Below are positions 54,124 through 63,237 of a stretch of DNA of 64,000 nt, in pieces; the first letter of the stretch is position 1, and each line of letters starts with the position of its first letter. The position numbers were made by a program, and so were the translations under genes. Under the pieces are notes generated by a model. It made no database searches. It saw only the letters and a list, made by a program, of their open reading frames with translations, and was not told the DNA's origin. The stretch is from Cyclobacteriaceae bacterium (lineage in GTDB: Bacteria; Bacteroidota; Bacteroidia; Cytophagales; Cyclobacteriaceae), in the NCBI GenBank assembly GCA_028278585.1, contig JANQEC010000067.1, forward strand, positions 1-64,000. Direction: 5' to 3'.

Positions 54124-54715
54124 ACCAAAAGTCATTGGAGTTACAGGGGGAAGTGGGTCTGGTAAAACCCTCTTTATCAACCAACTAATCGAACGACTTC
54201 CTGAAGTCGCCGTTCACTCCATGGATAACTATTACATAAAAAGGACCCTCCAGCCGAAAGATGACAAGGGAGTTGAAAATTTTGACACATTAGATTCTAT
54301 CAATTTAGAGAAATACATCGCAGACTTGAAACTCCTGATCAGTGGTCAATCATTAGAATTGGAAGAATACAACTACAACAATCCAGGTGCTGCGAAGAAA
54401 ATCATTGAGGTAAAGAGTGCCGATATTATTCTTGTGGAAGGAATTTTCGCTTTGTATACAGAGGATTTAAGAGATCTTCTTGATCTAAAGATCTTCATTG
54501 AAGCTCCTGGATACCTAAGACTTAAAAGACGCATTATTCGAGATGAAGAACGTGGGTATGATCTGGATGATGTTCTTTATCGCTTTGAGCACCATGTCAC
54601 GCCTGCTTTCTATAATTACATTGAGCCATCCAGAAAATGGGCTGACATAATCATTCCAAATCATGACAATTTTGAAAAAGGATTGGAAGTCATACTTGCT
54701 TTTTTAAATCGGTGA
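54116..54715 (+). CDS. Uridine kinase-like P-loop kinase
   Basis: The 199-residue protein has a Walker A motif GVTGGSGSGKTLF, the HSMDNYYIK segment, NNPGAAKKI and EGIFALYTEDLRDLLDLKIFIEAP. This matches the uridine kinase/phosphoribulokinase family. Uridine phosphorylation is likely but not proved. It overlaps rdgB by 8 bases. Confidence 0.85.
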   Translation: MDKPKVIGVTGGSGSGKTLFINQLIERLPEVAVHSMDNYYIKRTLQPKDDKGVENFDTLDSINLEKYIADLKLLISGQSLELEEYNYNNPGAAKKIIEVKSADIILVEGIFALYTEDLRDLLDLKIFIEAPGYLRLKRRIIRDEERGYDLDDVLYRFEHHVTPAFYNYIEPSRKWADIIIPNHDNFEKGLEVILAFLNR

Positions 54716-54738
54716 TTTTAGTAAATTTGCGGTCCTTT

Positions 54739-55092
54739 ATGATCAAAAAAGTTCTCATATCGCAAAAAAGAATGCACCTGATTGTAGGAGTACTACTAAG
54801 TGCTTTTGTATGCCTGCAAGCAATCCACGCTGAATCCAATTGGGAAGATGCCCAGGAACTACATGATCAAACGGATTCTAAAACTGACTCAGAAGCATCC
54901 ATTTCTTTACCGCAAACAATTCCAAATTCTGCGTCTCAGATCAATTTAGGATTCGACTCTTACCTGCTGGATGAAGTAACATTCCAGGAGGAAAACAACC
55001 AAAAAACAACACCTTCAGAACTCGTAACACCGCGAATTCATAAGGCTATACGAATTTTATTGAAACGCATAGTTACTCCGAACGCACCCTAA
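54739..55092 (+). CDS. Small hypothetical protein with N-terminal hydrophobic segment
   Basis: From ATG 54739 the protein has about 117 residues; the GTG at 54712 is less likely. It begins MIKKVLISQKRMHLIVGVLLSAFVCLQAIHAES, a signal peptide or anchor, then a Ser/Thr/Gln-rich low-complexity body and a basic tail (HKAIRILLKRIVTPNAP). No family is recognised. A -7-like TAAATTTG lies at 54722-54729, but its -33 partner would be 23 bases away. Confidence 0.5.
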   Translation: MIKKVLISQKRMHLIVGVLLSAFVCLQAIHAESNWEDAQELHDQTDSKTDSEASISLPQTIPNSASQINLGFDSYLLDEVTFQEENNQKTTPSELVTPRIHKAIRILLKRIVTPNAP

Positions 55093-55192
55093 CTATCCCG
55101 AAGAGGAACGATCCTCTGTTTACCCCAAGTTTTCAAAAAATTTAATCAACCATTTCAAGCCAGTGTGAATCATTGGCTAAACATTTAAAATC

Positions 55193-58171
55193 ATGAAAAA
55201 TAAAGGATTTGTAATATTCTTAACCATTCTTATCTCACTGCTATGCATTTACTACCTGTCGTTCACGATGATAGCGCAGGGAATAACAGAAAAAGCTACA
55301 TCTGAGACAGTAGATACTGATGGAAACATCGATGTTGTTGAAAAGCAACGTTATCTCGATTCCATTTGGAACGAGCCGGTCTACGATCTGTTAGGAGCAA
55401 GTTATACCTACAAGGAAATCAAAGAAACGGAGTTGAACCTTGGGCTTGATTTGCAAGGCGGAATGCACGTTACCCTGGAAGTATCTCCCATTGATATCCT
55501 GAAAGGATTGAGTGGAAATAGCAAAGATTCAGACTTCAATAATGCACTTGCCCAGGCAAAAACCAATATCAGGGGTACACAACTGAACTTCGTGGATGAA
55601 TTCTATCGCGTATTCAAGGAGCTGGATCAAACAAAAGAACTGGCTCAAATATTTGCTACTGCGGCCAACAGAGGCCGAATCAATCTAAGCAGCACTGATG
55701 CCGAAATACTGGATATCATAAATACAGAAGTTGAAAGTGCAATTGATCGATCATTTAACATTTTAAGAACCAGGATCGACCGATTTGGCACCTCACAACC
55801 AAATATTCAGCGGCTTCAGGGAACTGGCAGAATTCAAATAGAATTGCCAGGTGTCGATAACCCGGAAAGAGTAAGAAAATTACTTCAGGGAGTGGCAAAG
55901 CTAGAGTTTTGGGAGGTCCATCAAGCACAAGAGGCAATTCCAGTGCTTAGTTCAATCAATCAAATGATTTCCGATGAGCTGAAACTTCAAGCCCCGGAAC
56001 TTTCTGAAGATGAAAAGCAGGTGAGTCAGGATTTAAGTGAGCTATTGGCAGAAAATACAACTGAGGGAGATAGCCTGACCAACGCTGAAGGAGATACGGT
56101 CACACAAGCAAATCTTGATTCACTATTTGTAAGAAATTCTGCATTGTTTGAATTGTTAAAACAGTCTCCAAATTATCCGGGATTCCTTTATGATGTTAAA
56201 GACACAGCTAGAATCAACCGTATTTTGGAGCGAGAGGACGTACAAGCACTCATTCCGGCAACGATGAAATTCTTATGGGATGTTAAGCCAAAGGACAAAG
56301 GAGAAGAGCTAACTGGACCCGATCTTCTTGAATTATATCCTATCAAGTCCAACAGGACTGGAAAAGCAAGCCTTACTGGTGAGACCATCGCCAACGCATC
56401 GCAAAACCTGAATGAACGAGCTGAGCCAGAAGTAACCATGCAAATGAATGCCAGTGGTGCCAGAATATGGGCTAAAATGACCAGAGAAAACATCGGTCAA
56501 CGAATCGCGATAGTATTAGATAATTATGTGTTCTCAGCACCTAATGTACTTGGCGAGATTCCAAATGGAAGCTCTTCTATATCCGGTGGTTTCGATAACA
56601 TAGATGAAGCAAAAGATCTGGCAAACATCTTGAAGGCAGGTTCTTTGCCAGCTCCAACTACGATTGTTGAGGATGTTGTTGTTGGACCAACTCTAGGAAA
56701 AGTAGCCCAAAATCAGGGACTGAACTCTATCTTATTTGGATTGATAATCGTGATTCTCTTCATGGTTATCTACTACGCAAAAGGTGGATTGATTGCTAAC
56801 GTAGCACTTTTTTTCAATGTCTTTTTCATCATGGGAATTTTAGCCCAATTTGGGTCTTCCCTCACACTTCCGGGTATTGCAGGTATCGTTTTGACCTTTG
56901 GTATGGCTATTGACGCCAACGTATTGATATTCGAGAGAATTAAAGAAGAACTAAGAAATGGATCCGGACTAAAAGCAGCGATCTCTTCTGGTTACAAGAA
57001 AGCTTACTGGTCAATCTTTGATGCAAACCTTACCACCTTGATAGTAGGTATGATCTTATTCTGGCTGGGACAAGGCCCTATCAAAGGATTTGCTATTACA
57101 CTGATGATTGGAATTGTTTGCTCATTCTTCAGTGCCGTATTTATCACACGTGTGATTGTGGAGGCTTTTTCTAAAAAAGGCGACAATGCAAAAATCTCTT
57201 TCGCAAACGCCTTTTCTAAAAATGCACTGACCGGACTCAATCTTGACTTTTTAGGAAAAAGAAGATTGGCCTATTATTTCAGTGCCACATTCATTACTGT
57301 CGGAATAGTAGCCTTGATCTTAAAAGGTATCACTCTTGGTGTAGATTTTAAAGGCGGAAGATCCTATGTGGTAGCTTTTGAGGAAGCAAGAGATGCGACA
57401 GAAATCAGGAATTCTCTTAGCAACTATTTTGATGTTCAAGTGAAAACTTTCGGAGCTCCTGAAATTCTTAAAATAACAACCAGCTACCTGATTGACGATG
57501 AAACCGATGAGGCAGATATTCAGGTGAAAGATGAGCTTGTAAGAGCTTTAACAGAATCAACCGGTTTGAGTTACATGAAGGACGACACCAACCTGGGGGA
57601 AGGGAATTTCACAATCTCAAGCTCTTCCAAAGTAAGCCCTACCATCGCTGATGATATTAAAAATTCATCATACAAGTCTGGTATCCTGGCTTTGATCTGT
57701 ATTTTCATTTATATCGTTTTTAGATTCAGGAAATGGCAGTTTGGACTTGGAGCAATTGTGGCTCTTTTTCATGATACACTTTTCGTATTATCTGCATTTG
57801 CAATCGCAAACTTGTTCGGGATTTCATTCGAGGCAGACCAGGTTTTTGTGGCAGCAATTCTGACCATTATTGGATATTCCATTAATGATACTGTCGTGGT
57901 GTTTGATCGTATCCGGGAAAACCTTGGAATAAAATCAGGATCTGAACTGATCAAAGTGTTTAATGAATCTTTAAACAACACAATAAGTAGAACATTGATC
58001 ACATCGCTTACAACATTGATAGTGGTTATTATACTTTTTATTTTTGGAGGCGCCGTACTGCAAGGGTTCTCATTTGCACTACTTGTAGGAATAATAGTTG
58101 GAACCTACTCCTCGGTTTTCATCGCAACTCCCATTGTAATCGATCTTAACAAAGCACAAGTAGCTGAATAA
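55193..58171 (+). CDS. secDF: SecDF fusion protein translocase
   Basis: The 992-residue protein is the SecD-SecF fusion typical of Bacteroidota. The SecD half has LGLDLQGGMHVTLEV and a large periplasmic region (about 90-500) with an inserted acidic stretch, then six membrane helices (MAIDANVLIFERIKEE). The SecF half starts near residue 700 with LGVDFKGGRSYVV and has the second set of six helices with SINDTVVVFDRIREN. It uses proton motive force to pull exported proteins across the membrane. Confidence 0.96.
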   Translation: MKNKGFVIFLTILISLLCIYYLSFTMIAQGITEKATSETVDTDGNIDVVEKQRYLDSIWNEPVYDLLGASYTYKEIKETELNLGLDLQGGMHVTLEVSPIDILKGLSGNSKDSDFNNALAQAKTNIRGTQLNFVDEFYRVFKELDQTKELAQIFATAANRGRINLSSTDAEILDIINTEVESAIDRSFNILRTRIDRFGTSQPNIQRLQGTGRIQIELPGVDNPERVRKLLQGVAKLEFWEVHQAQEAIPVLSSINQMISDELKLQAPELSEDEKQVSQDLSELLAENTTEGDSLTNAEGDTVTQANLDSLFVRNSALFELLKQSPNYPGFLYDVKDTARINRILEREDVQALIPATMKFLWDVKPKDKGEELTGPDLLELYPIKSNRTGKASLTGETIANASQNLNERAEPEVTMQMNASGARIWAKMTRENIGQRIAIVLDNYVFSAPNVLGEIPNGSSSISGGFDNIDEAKDLANILKAGSLPAPTTIVEDVVVGPTLGKVAQNQGLNSILFGLIIVILFMVIYYAKGGLIANVALFFNVFFIMGILAQFGSSLTLPGIAGIVLTFGMAIDANVLIFERIKEELRNGSGLKAAISSGYKKAYWSIFDANLTTLIVGMILFWLGQGPIKGFAITLMIGIVCSFFSAVFITRVIVEAFSKKGDNAKISFANAFSKNALTGLNLDFLGKRRLAYYFSATFITVGIVALILKGITLGVDFKGGRSYVVAFEEARDATEIRNSLSNYFDVQVKTFGAPEILKITTSYLIDDETDEADIQVKDELVRALTESTGLSYMKDDTNLGEGNFTISSSSKVSPTIADDIKNSSYKSGILALICIFIYIVFRFRKWQFGLGAIVALFHDTLFVLSAFAIANLFGISFEADQVFVAAILTIIGYSINDTVVVFDRIRENLGIKSGSELIKVFNESLNNTISRTLITSLTTLIVVIILFIFGGAVLQGFSFALLVGIIVGTYSSVFIATPIVIDLNKAQVAE

Positions 58172-58191
58172 CCAGTGATTTTAATCCTTTG

Positions 58192-58223
58192 AAACCTCAA
58201 CCGGGTCCGGTTGAGGTTTTTTT
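58192..58223 (+). terminator. Rho-independent terminator after secDF
   Basis: The stem AAACCTCAACCGG pairs with CCGGTTGAGGTTT around a GT loop and runs directly into seven T residues, 20 bases after the secDF stop. Confidence 0.85.
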
Positions 58224-58251
58224 GTGTCCAAAAACTTATTACGTAACTTAG
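58221..58251 (+). promoter_or_regulatory. Putative promoter overlapping the secDF terminator
   Basis: TTTG (58221-58224), the tail of the terminator T-run, is followed by exactly 19 bases and TAACTTAG (58244-58251), a 7/8 match to TAnnTTTG. It predicts transcription about 20 bases before the ATG at 58275. Confidence 0.45.
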
Positions 58252-58274
58252 ATGTCAATAATCTCCCTTCCCCC

Positions 58275-59033
58275 ATGATAAAATCATTAAGGAATTTTAT
58301 TGTCGCCATCATCCTGATCACTGGTGCTAAACTTATCGAAGTAAATTTTTACCACATTTTAAAGTCACCTCACCCCGAAGACAAGGAGTATAAAGAAAAG
58401 GAGGGGGAAAAAGCGGAAAAAACGCCAAACAAAGATCAGTTGGATGAGGTCATTGAGTCAACCCAGAAAGAAGAAATTGATTCGACAAACCAGACAAGCA
58501 ACGTGGTAGAAGAACCCGTTGTTGAAGACCAGGTGAATGAATCTCCCGATACAAATACAGATGAAACAAGTGATTCAGAGAGCAATTTTGAATCGGATAA
58601 TCCCCAGGCAGCAAGTACCACATTGACTGGTGACGCTTATTTCCAGGATCTGAAAAATTCATACCTCAGCCCCATCATTGCAAGTTTGCCTGAAGGGCGT
58701 ACTCGGGAGGATGTTGTAATAAGGTATTACAAACACGAAAATGACGGGAATAGAGCTTATATATTAAAAGAATTAGGCTACTACCTGCATGAACGTGAAG
58801 CAGAAAATAATCAACGTTTGGCCAGTAACTCTCTATACTACGGAAGTGATGTTGATTTAAGAGATATCCAAATTGTTGCTTACACCTTACTAAAAGAGGG
58901 TATGCCATTAAAGGCCATCAAGCGATCGGCATACGACTGGAAATTCAATTCAATTGAAATTGGTGCTGATTCTCTGGTAGAAAGCAATTCCATATTAAGC
59001 GTCTCTGACATACAAGCTTTCGAAATCCGTTAA
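58275..59033 (+). CDS. Membrane-anchored hypothetical protein with acidic linker
   Basis: From ATG 58275 (the GTG at 58224 lies in the terminator and promoter) the protein has 252 residues. One membrane helix (about 8-25, NFIVAIILITGAKLIEV) is followed by a charged, Glu/Ser/Thr-rich linker (about 30-120) and a globular end (TLTGDAYFQDLKNSYLSPIIASLPEGRTREDVVIRYY...). No family is recognised. It is an inner-membrane-anchored periplasmic or cytosolic protein, orientation not resolved. Confidence 0.6.
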   Translation: MIKSLRNFIVAIILITGAKLIEVNFYHILKSPHPEDKEYKEKEGEKAEKTPNKDQLDEVIESTQKEEIDSTNQTSNVVEEPVVEDQVNESPDTNTDETSDSESNFESDNPQAASTTLTGDAYFQDLKNSYLSPIIASLPEGRTREDVVIRYYKHENDGNRAYILKELGYYLHEREAENNQRLASNSLYYGSDVDLRDIQIVAYTLLKEGMPLKAIKRSAYDWKFNSIEIGADSLVESNSILSVSDIQAFEIR

Positions 59034-59182
59034 TCTGATCATTTAGAGGTATTGAATCCATAAAAAAATCTGAGTAAGAAAATCAAGGCCGATCATGCTC
59101 CCACCCGATTCGGACGGGAAAAGCCCAGCCTGAAAGGTTTTGGCGATCCTCTTTTGTTTCATTTGTTCCAGGTGAAAAGTAG

Positions 59183-59452
59183 CTAGTGGATAATTTCGAA
59201 AGCTGTTCGAGGTTGTGATTCAACGTCTTCATACAAGACATCATCTACCCGTGAATATGGTGGTCCCTTCTTGCACCACTTAATCATTTCATTCACCTTT
59301 TCTCTATCACCCTGGACTTCTAACATTACAGTACCGTCTGCTTCGTTACGTACCCAACCAACAAGTTTTAGCTCATCTGCCGTGGTTTTTGCTGATGCCC
59401 GATAGAACACCCCCTGCACCTTTCCAAAAACTCTAATTCGCTTACAAACCAT
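59183..59452 (-). CDS. acyP: Acylphosphatase
   Basis: The 89-residue protein has the complete acylphosphatase active site: FGKVQGVFYRASAKTTA with the phosphate-binding Arg, and GWVRNEADGTVMLEVQG with the catalytic Asn. It hydrolyses acyl phosphates. The start shares its last base with the YCII lipoprotein stop (coupled translation). Confidence 0.93.
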   Translation of the reverse strand: MVCKRIRVFGKVQGVFYRASAKTTADELKLVGWVRNEADGTVMLEVQGDREKVNEMIKWCKKGPPYSRVDDVLYEDVESQPRTAFEIIH

Positions 59453-59934
59453 CAGATTTCTTCTTTTGAGAGCTGAGTATGCAACTCATTTACTTTCATT
59501 AAAGCAGCACTCCCGTACCACGGATGTAGTTCCATTATTAATCTGCCTGCTTGAATTGCCGGATCAGTTGCAGTTAATTCTTCTGCTTCCTCCACGGTCT
59601 CTACAGCAAAAATGTATATGCCTTTCACCTCATGATCATCCATGAAGGGACCAGCAAGTATCAACTTACCCATCTCTGCCATCCGTCCGATGTTATCAAG
59701 GTGAGCGCGTTGAAGATCCGCGGCTTCTGTGGAATCCTGATCCCTGTTTGGTCCGGCTTTCAAATAAGCCATTACGTACTTTCTCATCCCATAGGCATCT
59801 GCTCCTGTTTCGGCTGCCAGGAGAGAATCAAAGGTGGGCACTTCTGTTAGAGATTTTCCATCATCTTTCTCTACGGTAACTGTACATGACCAAAAAATAA
59901 GGAGACCTAATAAATACAGTGTAGCATTCTTCAT
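59452..59934 (-). CDS. YCII-domain lipoprotein
   Basis: The 160-residue protein has a lipobox (LLGLLIFWSCTVTV) and a YCII-like ferredoxin-fold domain: MRKYVMAYLKAGPNRDQDSTEAADLQRAHLDNIGRMAEMGKLILAGPFMDDHEVKGIYIFAVETVEEAEELTATDPAIQAGRLIMELHPWYG. The conserved HLD and AGPF elements are those of YCII-related proteins, whose biochemical role is mostly unknown. Confidence 0.85.
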   Translation of the reverse strand: MKNATLYLLGLLIFWSCTVTVEKDDGKSLTEVPTFDSLLAAETGADAYGMRKYVMAYLKAGPNRDQDSTEAADLQRAHLDNIGRMAEMGKLILAGPFMDDHEVKGIYIFAVETVEEAEELTATDPAIQAGRLIMELHPWYGSAALMKVNELHTQLSKEEI

Positions 59935-60022
59935 TCAACAAATCCTGATTAAAGATCATAAGTTTTTTAAAAAATCAAAACGAGGTGGATCATTAATTGA
60001 AAAGCAGCAACTTTTATCACTT

Positions 60023-60041
60023 GTACACCATATGTACACCT
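60023..60041 (+). repeat. Direct repeat TGTACACC x2 with an 11-base period
   Basis: Two identical octamers, TGTACACC, start 11 bases apart, close to one helical turn, in the region upstream of the Tat-exported protein. The arrangement is typical of activator sites, but a partner regulator is not identified. Confidence 0.35.
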
Positions 60042-60161
60042 GATCTACTATCCTCCAAATCCACTCTCACCGTATGTTTGAGCCACTTTTCTAATCAATA
60101 GTGATTGTTAGCTGCATACCACCAAAAAGCAGTATACAACTTAAACAAAACATATGATAGT

Positions 60162-60863
60162 ATGAATTTTAATGACAATTCAAGAAGGAAATTTATGGGA
60201 AAATTAGCTGTAGGAGCTACTGCTGGTCTAGCCTTTATTTCGAATCCACTTCAAGCAAATCTTAGTTCTGAAGCATTTTCCATCTCAGATGGAAAGCTTG
60301 ATCAAACCGGAAATGAAGTTGATAAAGCGCTTAAAGCGCTAGGTAAGAAAGAACACCCCGTGGCGTATGATATGTCTTCGAGCAATCCATGGGGCCTTAT
60401 TTGGTCCAATGTTTATTACATGACCAATAATCAAACCGGTACTACTCCAGGTAATCTTGGTGTTCTCAATGTTTTCAGGCACCATGGGATGGTCTTTGGA
60501 TTAAACGATGCCACAATCAAAAAATACAAATTGGGTGAATTCTTCGGATTGAATGATCCAATCACCAACTCTCCTATCACCAGGAATCCTTATTACATCC
60601 CCGAAGATGGTGTTTTTCCTCTTCCCGGATTGGATGGGATCAAGGCACTTGCGGAAAAAGGAGCGATGTTTTGCATCTGTGATATGGCAAGAAGAGTATA
60701 CGCGCAGTTTGTAGGACAGAAGGTAGGTGCTAAGACTGAAGAAGTATACGATGACTTTGTGAAAGGTACCCTTGCCGAGGTAAAAGCTGCTCCATCGGGT
60801 GTCTGGGTACTCGGCAGATTGGCTGAGAATGGAATCGCATACATTGACGCTAGTGTCGGATAA
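60162..60863 (+). CDS. Tat-exported DsrE-like protein
   Basis: From ATG 60162 (the track start 60105 adds an unlikely leader) the protein has about 233 residues. The N-terminus NDNSRRKFMGKLAVGATAGLAF is a twin-arginine signal. The mature part, NVFRHHGMVFGLNDATIKKYKLGEFFGLNDPITNSPITRNPYY and AMFCICDMARRVYAQF, has an apparent DsrE-like pattern. Function is unknown. Two TGTACACC direct repeats lie upstream. Confidence 0.65.
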   Translation: MNFNDNSRRKFMGKLAVGATAGLAFISNPLQANLSSEAFSISDGKLDQTGNEVDKALKALGKKEHPVAYDMSSSNPWGLIWSNVYYMTNNQTGTTPGNLGVLNVFRHHGMVFGLNDATIKKYKLGEFFGLNDPITNSPITRNPYYIPEDGVFPLPGLDGIKALAEKGAMFCICDMARRVYAQFVGQKVGAKTEEVYDDFVKGTLAEVKAAPSGVWVLGRLAENGIAYIDASVG

Positions 60864-60870
60864 GACACTT

Positions 60871-60908
60871 AAAATCATCCCTCCTGAAAAACCCGGGGGG
60901 ATGATTTT
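60871..60908. terminator. Hairpin between the two DsrE-like genes
   Basis: The arm AAAATCATCC pairs with GGATGATTTT, extended by C/G pairs in the centre, downstream of the first DsrE-like stop. Stem sequence ends in T residues, which supports a terminator or attenuator. Confidence 0.6.
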
Positions 60909-60952
60909 ACCCAAGCCTCTTGCTCGCAACAATGAATTTTAAAACATTACTT

Positions 60953-61366
60953 ATGAAAAACTACATTCTATTTCTACTGTTTGCTCTTTGCTTCCTTGGA
61001 GTGAAGGCACAACAATTACCGATAAAGGTTGTATTCGATATTACAAGTGCTGATCCTAAGGTTCATCAATCAACCATGAGGCATGTAAACCTGATGGCTT
61101 CTTCTTATCCGGATTCTCAATTTGAAGTAGTGATTTACAGCGGTTCCATCGGTATGGTTTTAAAAGAAGAATCTACTGTGGCAGATCATATCATCCAGTA
61201 TGAAAATAATGATAATGTATCCTTCAAAGTCTGTGCAATGACCATGAAGAGAAAGCAGGTAAAAGAAGAACAGTTGTTGGCAGGAGTAGGTACGGTCCCC
61301 GACGGCATCATGGAAATAGTTAGTAAACAAGCGGATGGATGGGGTTACATCAAAGAGGCTAATTGA
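60953..61366 (+). CDS. Exported DsrE-family protein
   Basis: From ATG 60953 (MKNYILFLLFALCFLGVKAQ, signal peptide) the protein has 137 residues; the track start at 60920 is less good. The body KVVFDITSADPKVHQSTMRHVNLMASSYPDSQFEVVIYSGSIGMVL...FKVCAMTMKRKQVKEEQLLAGVGTVPDGIMEIVSKQADGWGYIKE is DsrE-like with a lone Cys in the position used for sulfur transfer. It is upstream of the TsdA-like cytochrome with a hairpin between. Confidence 0.8.
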   Translation: MKNYILFLLFALCFLGVKAQQLPIKVVFDITSADPKVHQSTMRHVNLMASSYPDSQFEVVIYSGSIGMVLKEESTVADHIIQYENNDNVSFKVCAMTMKRKQVKEEQLLAGVGTVPDGIMEIVSKQADGWGYIKEAN

Positions 61367-61384
61367 ACGGCCAGTTAACACTAC

Positions 61385-61419
61385 ATGCTCATCTAAGTGT
61401 TACCACTTTAGATGAGCAT
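61385..61419 (+). terminator. Strong hairpin between DsrE-family gene and dihaem cytochrome gene
   Basis: ATGCTCATCTAA and TTAGATGAGCAT form a 12-pair stem, with a further GTG/CAC pairing past a bulge, around a short loop. It follows the DsrE stop by 19 bases and is followed by a short T-run. It could terminate the upstream gene or structure the cytochrome mRNA leader. Confidence 0.6.
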
Positions 61420-61448
61420 TTCTAGCATCACCTCGATCTCTAATCATA

Positions 61449-62489
61449 ATGGAAAAAAAACTAGACGAGATCAAATTACTTCTCAAAATTGTTTCCGCAC
61501 TATTCAGTTTAGTGATAGTCCTCTTCGTTTTCGTAATAATAGCTCAATTCGCCCCAATCCATTCTTCTGGCCATCTGAGCTCAATGTCGGATGTATCCTC
61601 CTGGAAACCTAAATCAATTACAACTGATCTTCCAGAAGGAAAAAGCGGAAAGATGATCAAATACGGATATACACTGATCACCCAGACATCCCGGCTTATC
61701 GGACCTGGGTCTGGGAGCATAACTATGCGTTATTCTGGGAATAACCTGAACTGCAACAATTGCCATCTTGACGCTGGGCGAAAAATAGGATCAGGTTCGT
61801 TCGTAGGGATCACTAACAGATTTCCGCAGTTCAGAAGTAGAGAAAACAAGATCGGCACCCTGGCAGAGCGTATCAATGGCTGCATGGAGCGGAGTATGAA
61901 TGGAAAAGCATTGCCTGAAAAAAGCAATGAGATGAAAGCAATGATCGCGTACATGAAGTGGCTCAGCGAGTCGGTACCAAAGGATGTTGAAAAATTGTAT
62001 AAGGGATATATTGAAATTAAAATTCCAGAAGAAAAGGCTAACCCCGTCAGGGGTGAAAAGCTGTACAAATCAAATTGTCAGGTTTGTCATATGGAAAAAG
62101 GGAGAGGACTTCAATCGCCTGACACGTCATCAACGAGTTACATTTATCCCCCACTCGCAGGTAAGGACACTTACAATGATGGAGCTGGAATGAACAGGAT
62201 ACTTACAGCAGCGAAATTTATCAAAGGAAATATGCCACTCGGAGCAACATTTGATGCTCCACGTGTTACGGATGAAGAAGCGTACCACATAGCGGCCTAC
62301 ATTAATAGCTTAGACCGTCCTGCAAAACCAAACAAAGAAGCAGATTTTCCCGACAAAAAATTAAAGCCAGTATCTACTCCTTATGGCCCTTGGGCAGATG
62401 ATTTCTCGGCCGAGCAGCATAAGTACGGTCCTTTTCAACCAATCATTGAATTCTATAAAAAGGAATATGATATAACTAAAACAAAATAA
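61449..62489 (+). CDS. Dihaem cytochrome c, thiosulfate dehydrogenase (TsdA)-like
   Basis: The 346-residue protein has an N-terminal membrane anchor (about 12-34) and two haem sites, C102-N-N-C105-H106 and C210-Q-V-C213-H214. The stretch KIGTLAERINGCMERSMNGKALP, with Cys145 39 residues after the first haem His, is the TsdA family signature; that Cys is the unusual distal haem ligand in characterised TsdA. Met262 in NMPLGA is the natural second-haem ligand. It would oxidise thiosulfate to tetrathionate, or the reverse. Confidence 0.82.
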   Translation: MEKKLDEIKLLLKIVSALFSLVIVLFVFVIIAQFAPIHSSGHLSSMSDVSSWKPKSITTDLPEGKSGKMIKYGYTLITQTSRLIGPGSGSITMRYSGNNLNCNNCHLDAGRKIGSGSFVGITNRFPQFRSRENKIGTLAERINGCMERSMNGKALPEKSNEMKAMIAYMKWLSESVPKDVEKLYKGYIEIKIPEEKANPVRGEKLYKSNCQVCHMEKGRGLQSPDTSSTSYIYPPLAGKDTYNDGAGMNRILTAAKFIKGNMPLGATFDAPRVTDEEAYHIAAYINSLDRPAKPNKEADFPDKKLKPVSTPYGPWADDFSAEQHKYGPFQPIIEFYKKEYDITKTK

Positions 62490-62518
62490 CGAGATCAAGA
62501 CTTGATTAGCCTATCAGG

Positions 62519-63100
62519 TTAAGCGTCTTCGGCAACCACTTCTTGCACTTCAGGGACCATCCTTTTCAAGAGATTCTCAATCCCGGATTTGAGCGTTATG
62601 GTAGACGATGGGCAACCACTGCACGAGCCTTGTAACAGCACCTTCACCGTCCCCTCGTTAAAGGAATGGAAGCTTATCGCTCCTCCATCCATCTCTACTG
62701 CTGGTCGAATGTATTCCTCCAAAACTCCTTTTATTTTAGTCTCAGTATCATCACCAGTAAGTTCTTCATCCAGCGTCTTTTCAATTTTTTCTGTTAAAAC
62801 CGGCTTCCCCTCTTCCAGGTAGGTCTTAATAAATTGTTGGATCTCGTTTTTAACTTCAAACCAATCCGTCTGCTCATCTTTTGTGACCGTTACGAAGTTG
62901 CTCATGTAAAAAACACGAGTGATGTAGGAGAATTTTTCAAAAAGTGCTTTTGCCAACGGAGCCTGATCAGTAGTTTCAATTGATGGATAGTCCCGACTAA
63001 CTCCTTCAGGCACTAACATGAAGTTTGCAACAAACTTTAGTGAGTTGGGATTAGGGTTAGATTCAGTATAGATAGTGACGGGTTTTGAGGTTGCTTGCAT
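62519..63100 (-). CDS. nfuA: Nfu-type iron-sulfur cluster carrier
   Basis: The 193-residue protein has an N-terminal Nfu_N domain (YTESNPNPNSLKFVANFMLVPEG) and a C-terminal NifU-like domain with the cluster-binding CSGCPSS. It delivers Fe-S clusters to apoproteins. It is convergent with the cytochrome gene, 29 bases apart. Confidence 0.93.
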   Translation of the reverse strand: MQATSKPVTIYTESNPNPNSLKFVANFMLVPEGVSRDYPSIETTDQAPLAKALFEKFSYITRVFYMSNFVTVTKDEQTDWFEVKNEIQQFIKTYLEEGKPVLTEKIEKTLDEELTGDDTETKIKGVLEEYIRPAVEMDGGAISFHSFNEGTVKVLLQGSCSGCPSSTITLKSGIENLLKRMVPEVQEVVAEDA

Positions 63101-63197
63101 GAAAATCGATTTCCAATTAGAACCGCAAAGATGCTACAGAAAGTTCAATCTTGGTTGATTGGTGAAAGAGTTAGTTAGTTGATTGGTTTATTAGTAG

Positions 63198-63213
63198 AAT
63201 TGGTTAAATAGTT
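63198..63213 (+). repeat. Left arm of a 16-bp inverted repeat flanking the GIY-YIG gene
   Basis: AATTGGTTAAATAGTT here is matched by its exact reverse complement at 63730-63745. It sits in a tract of related GTTAGTT/GATTGGT words from about 63168. Confidence 0.75.
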
Positions 63214-63237
63214 AATTAGTGTATAGGATGAGAACCA

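Noticed and set aside
55102-55117. AGAGGA-ACGA-TCCTCT hairpin upstream of secDF
   Set aside because: Perfect six-pair stem but no T-run directly after it; could be a leader structure, not called as terminator.
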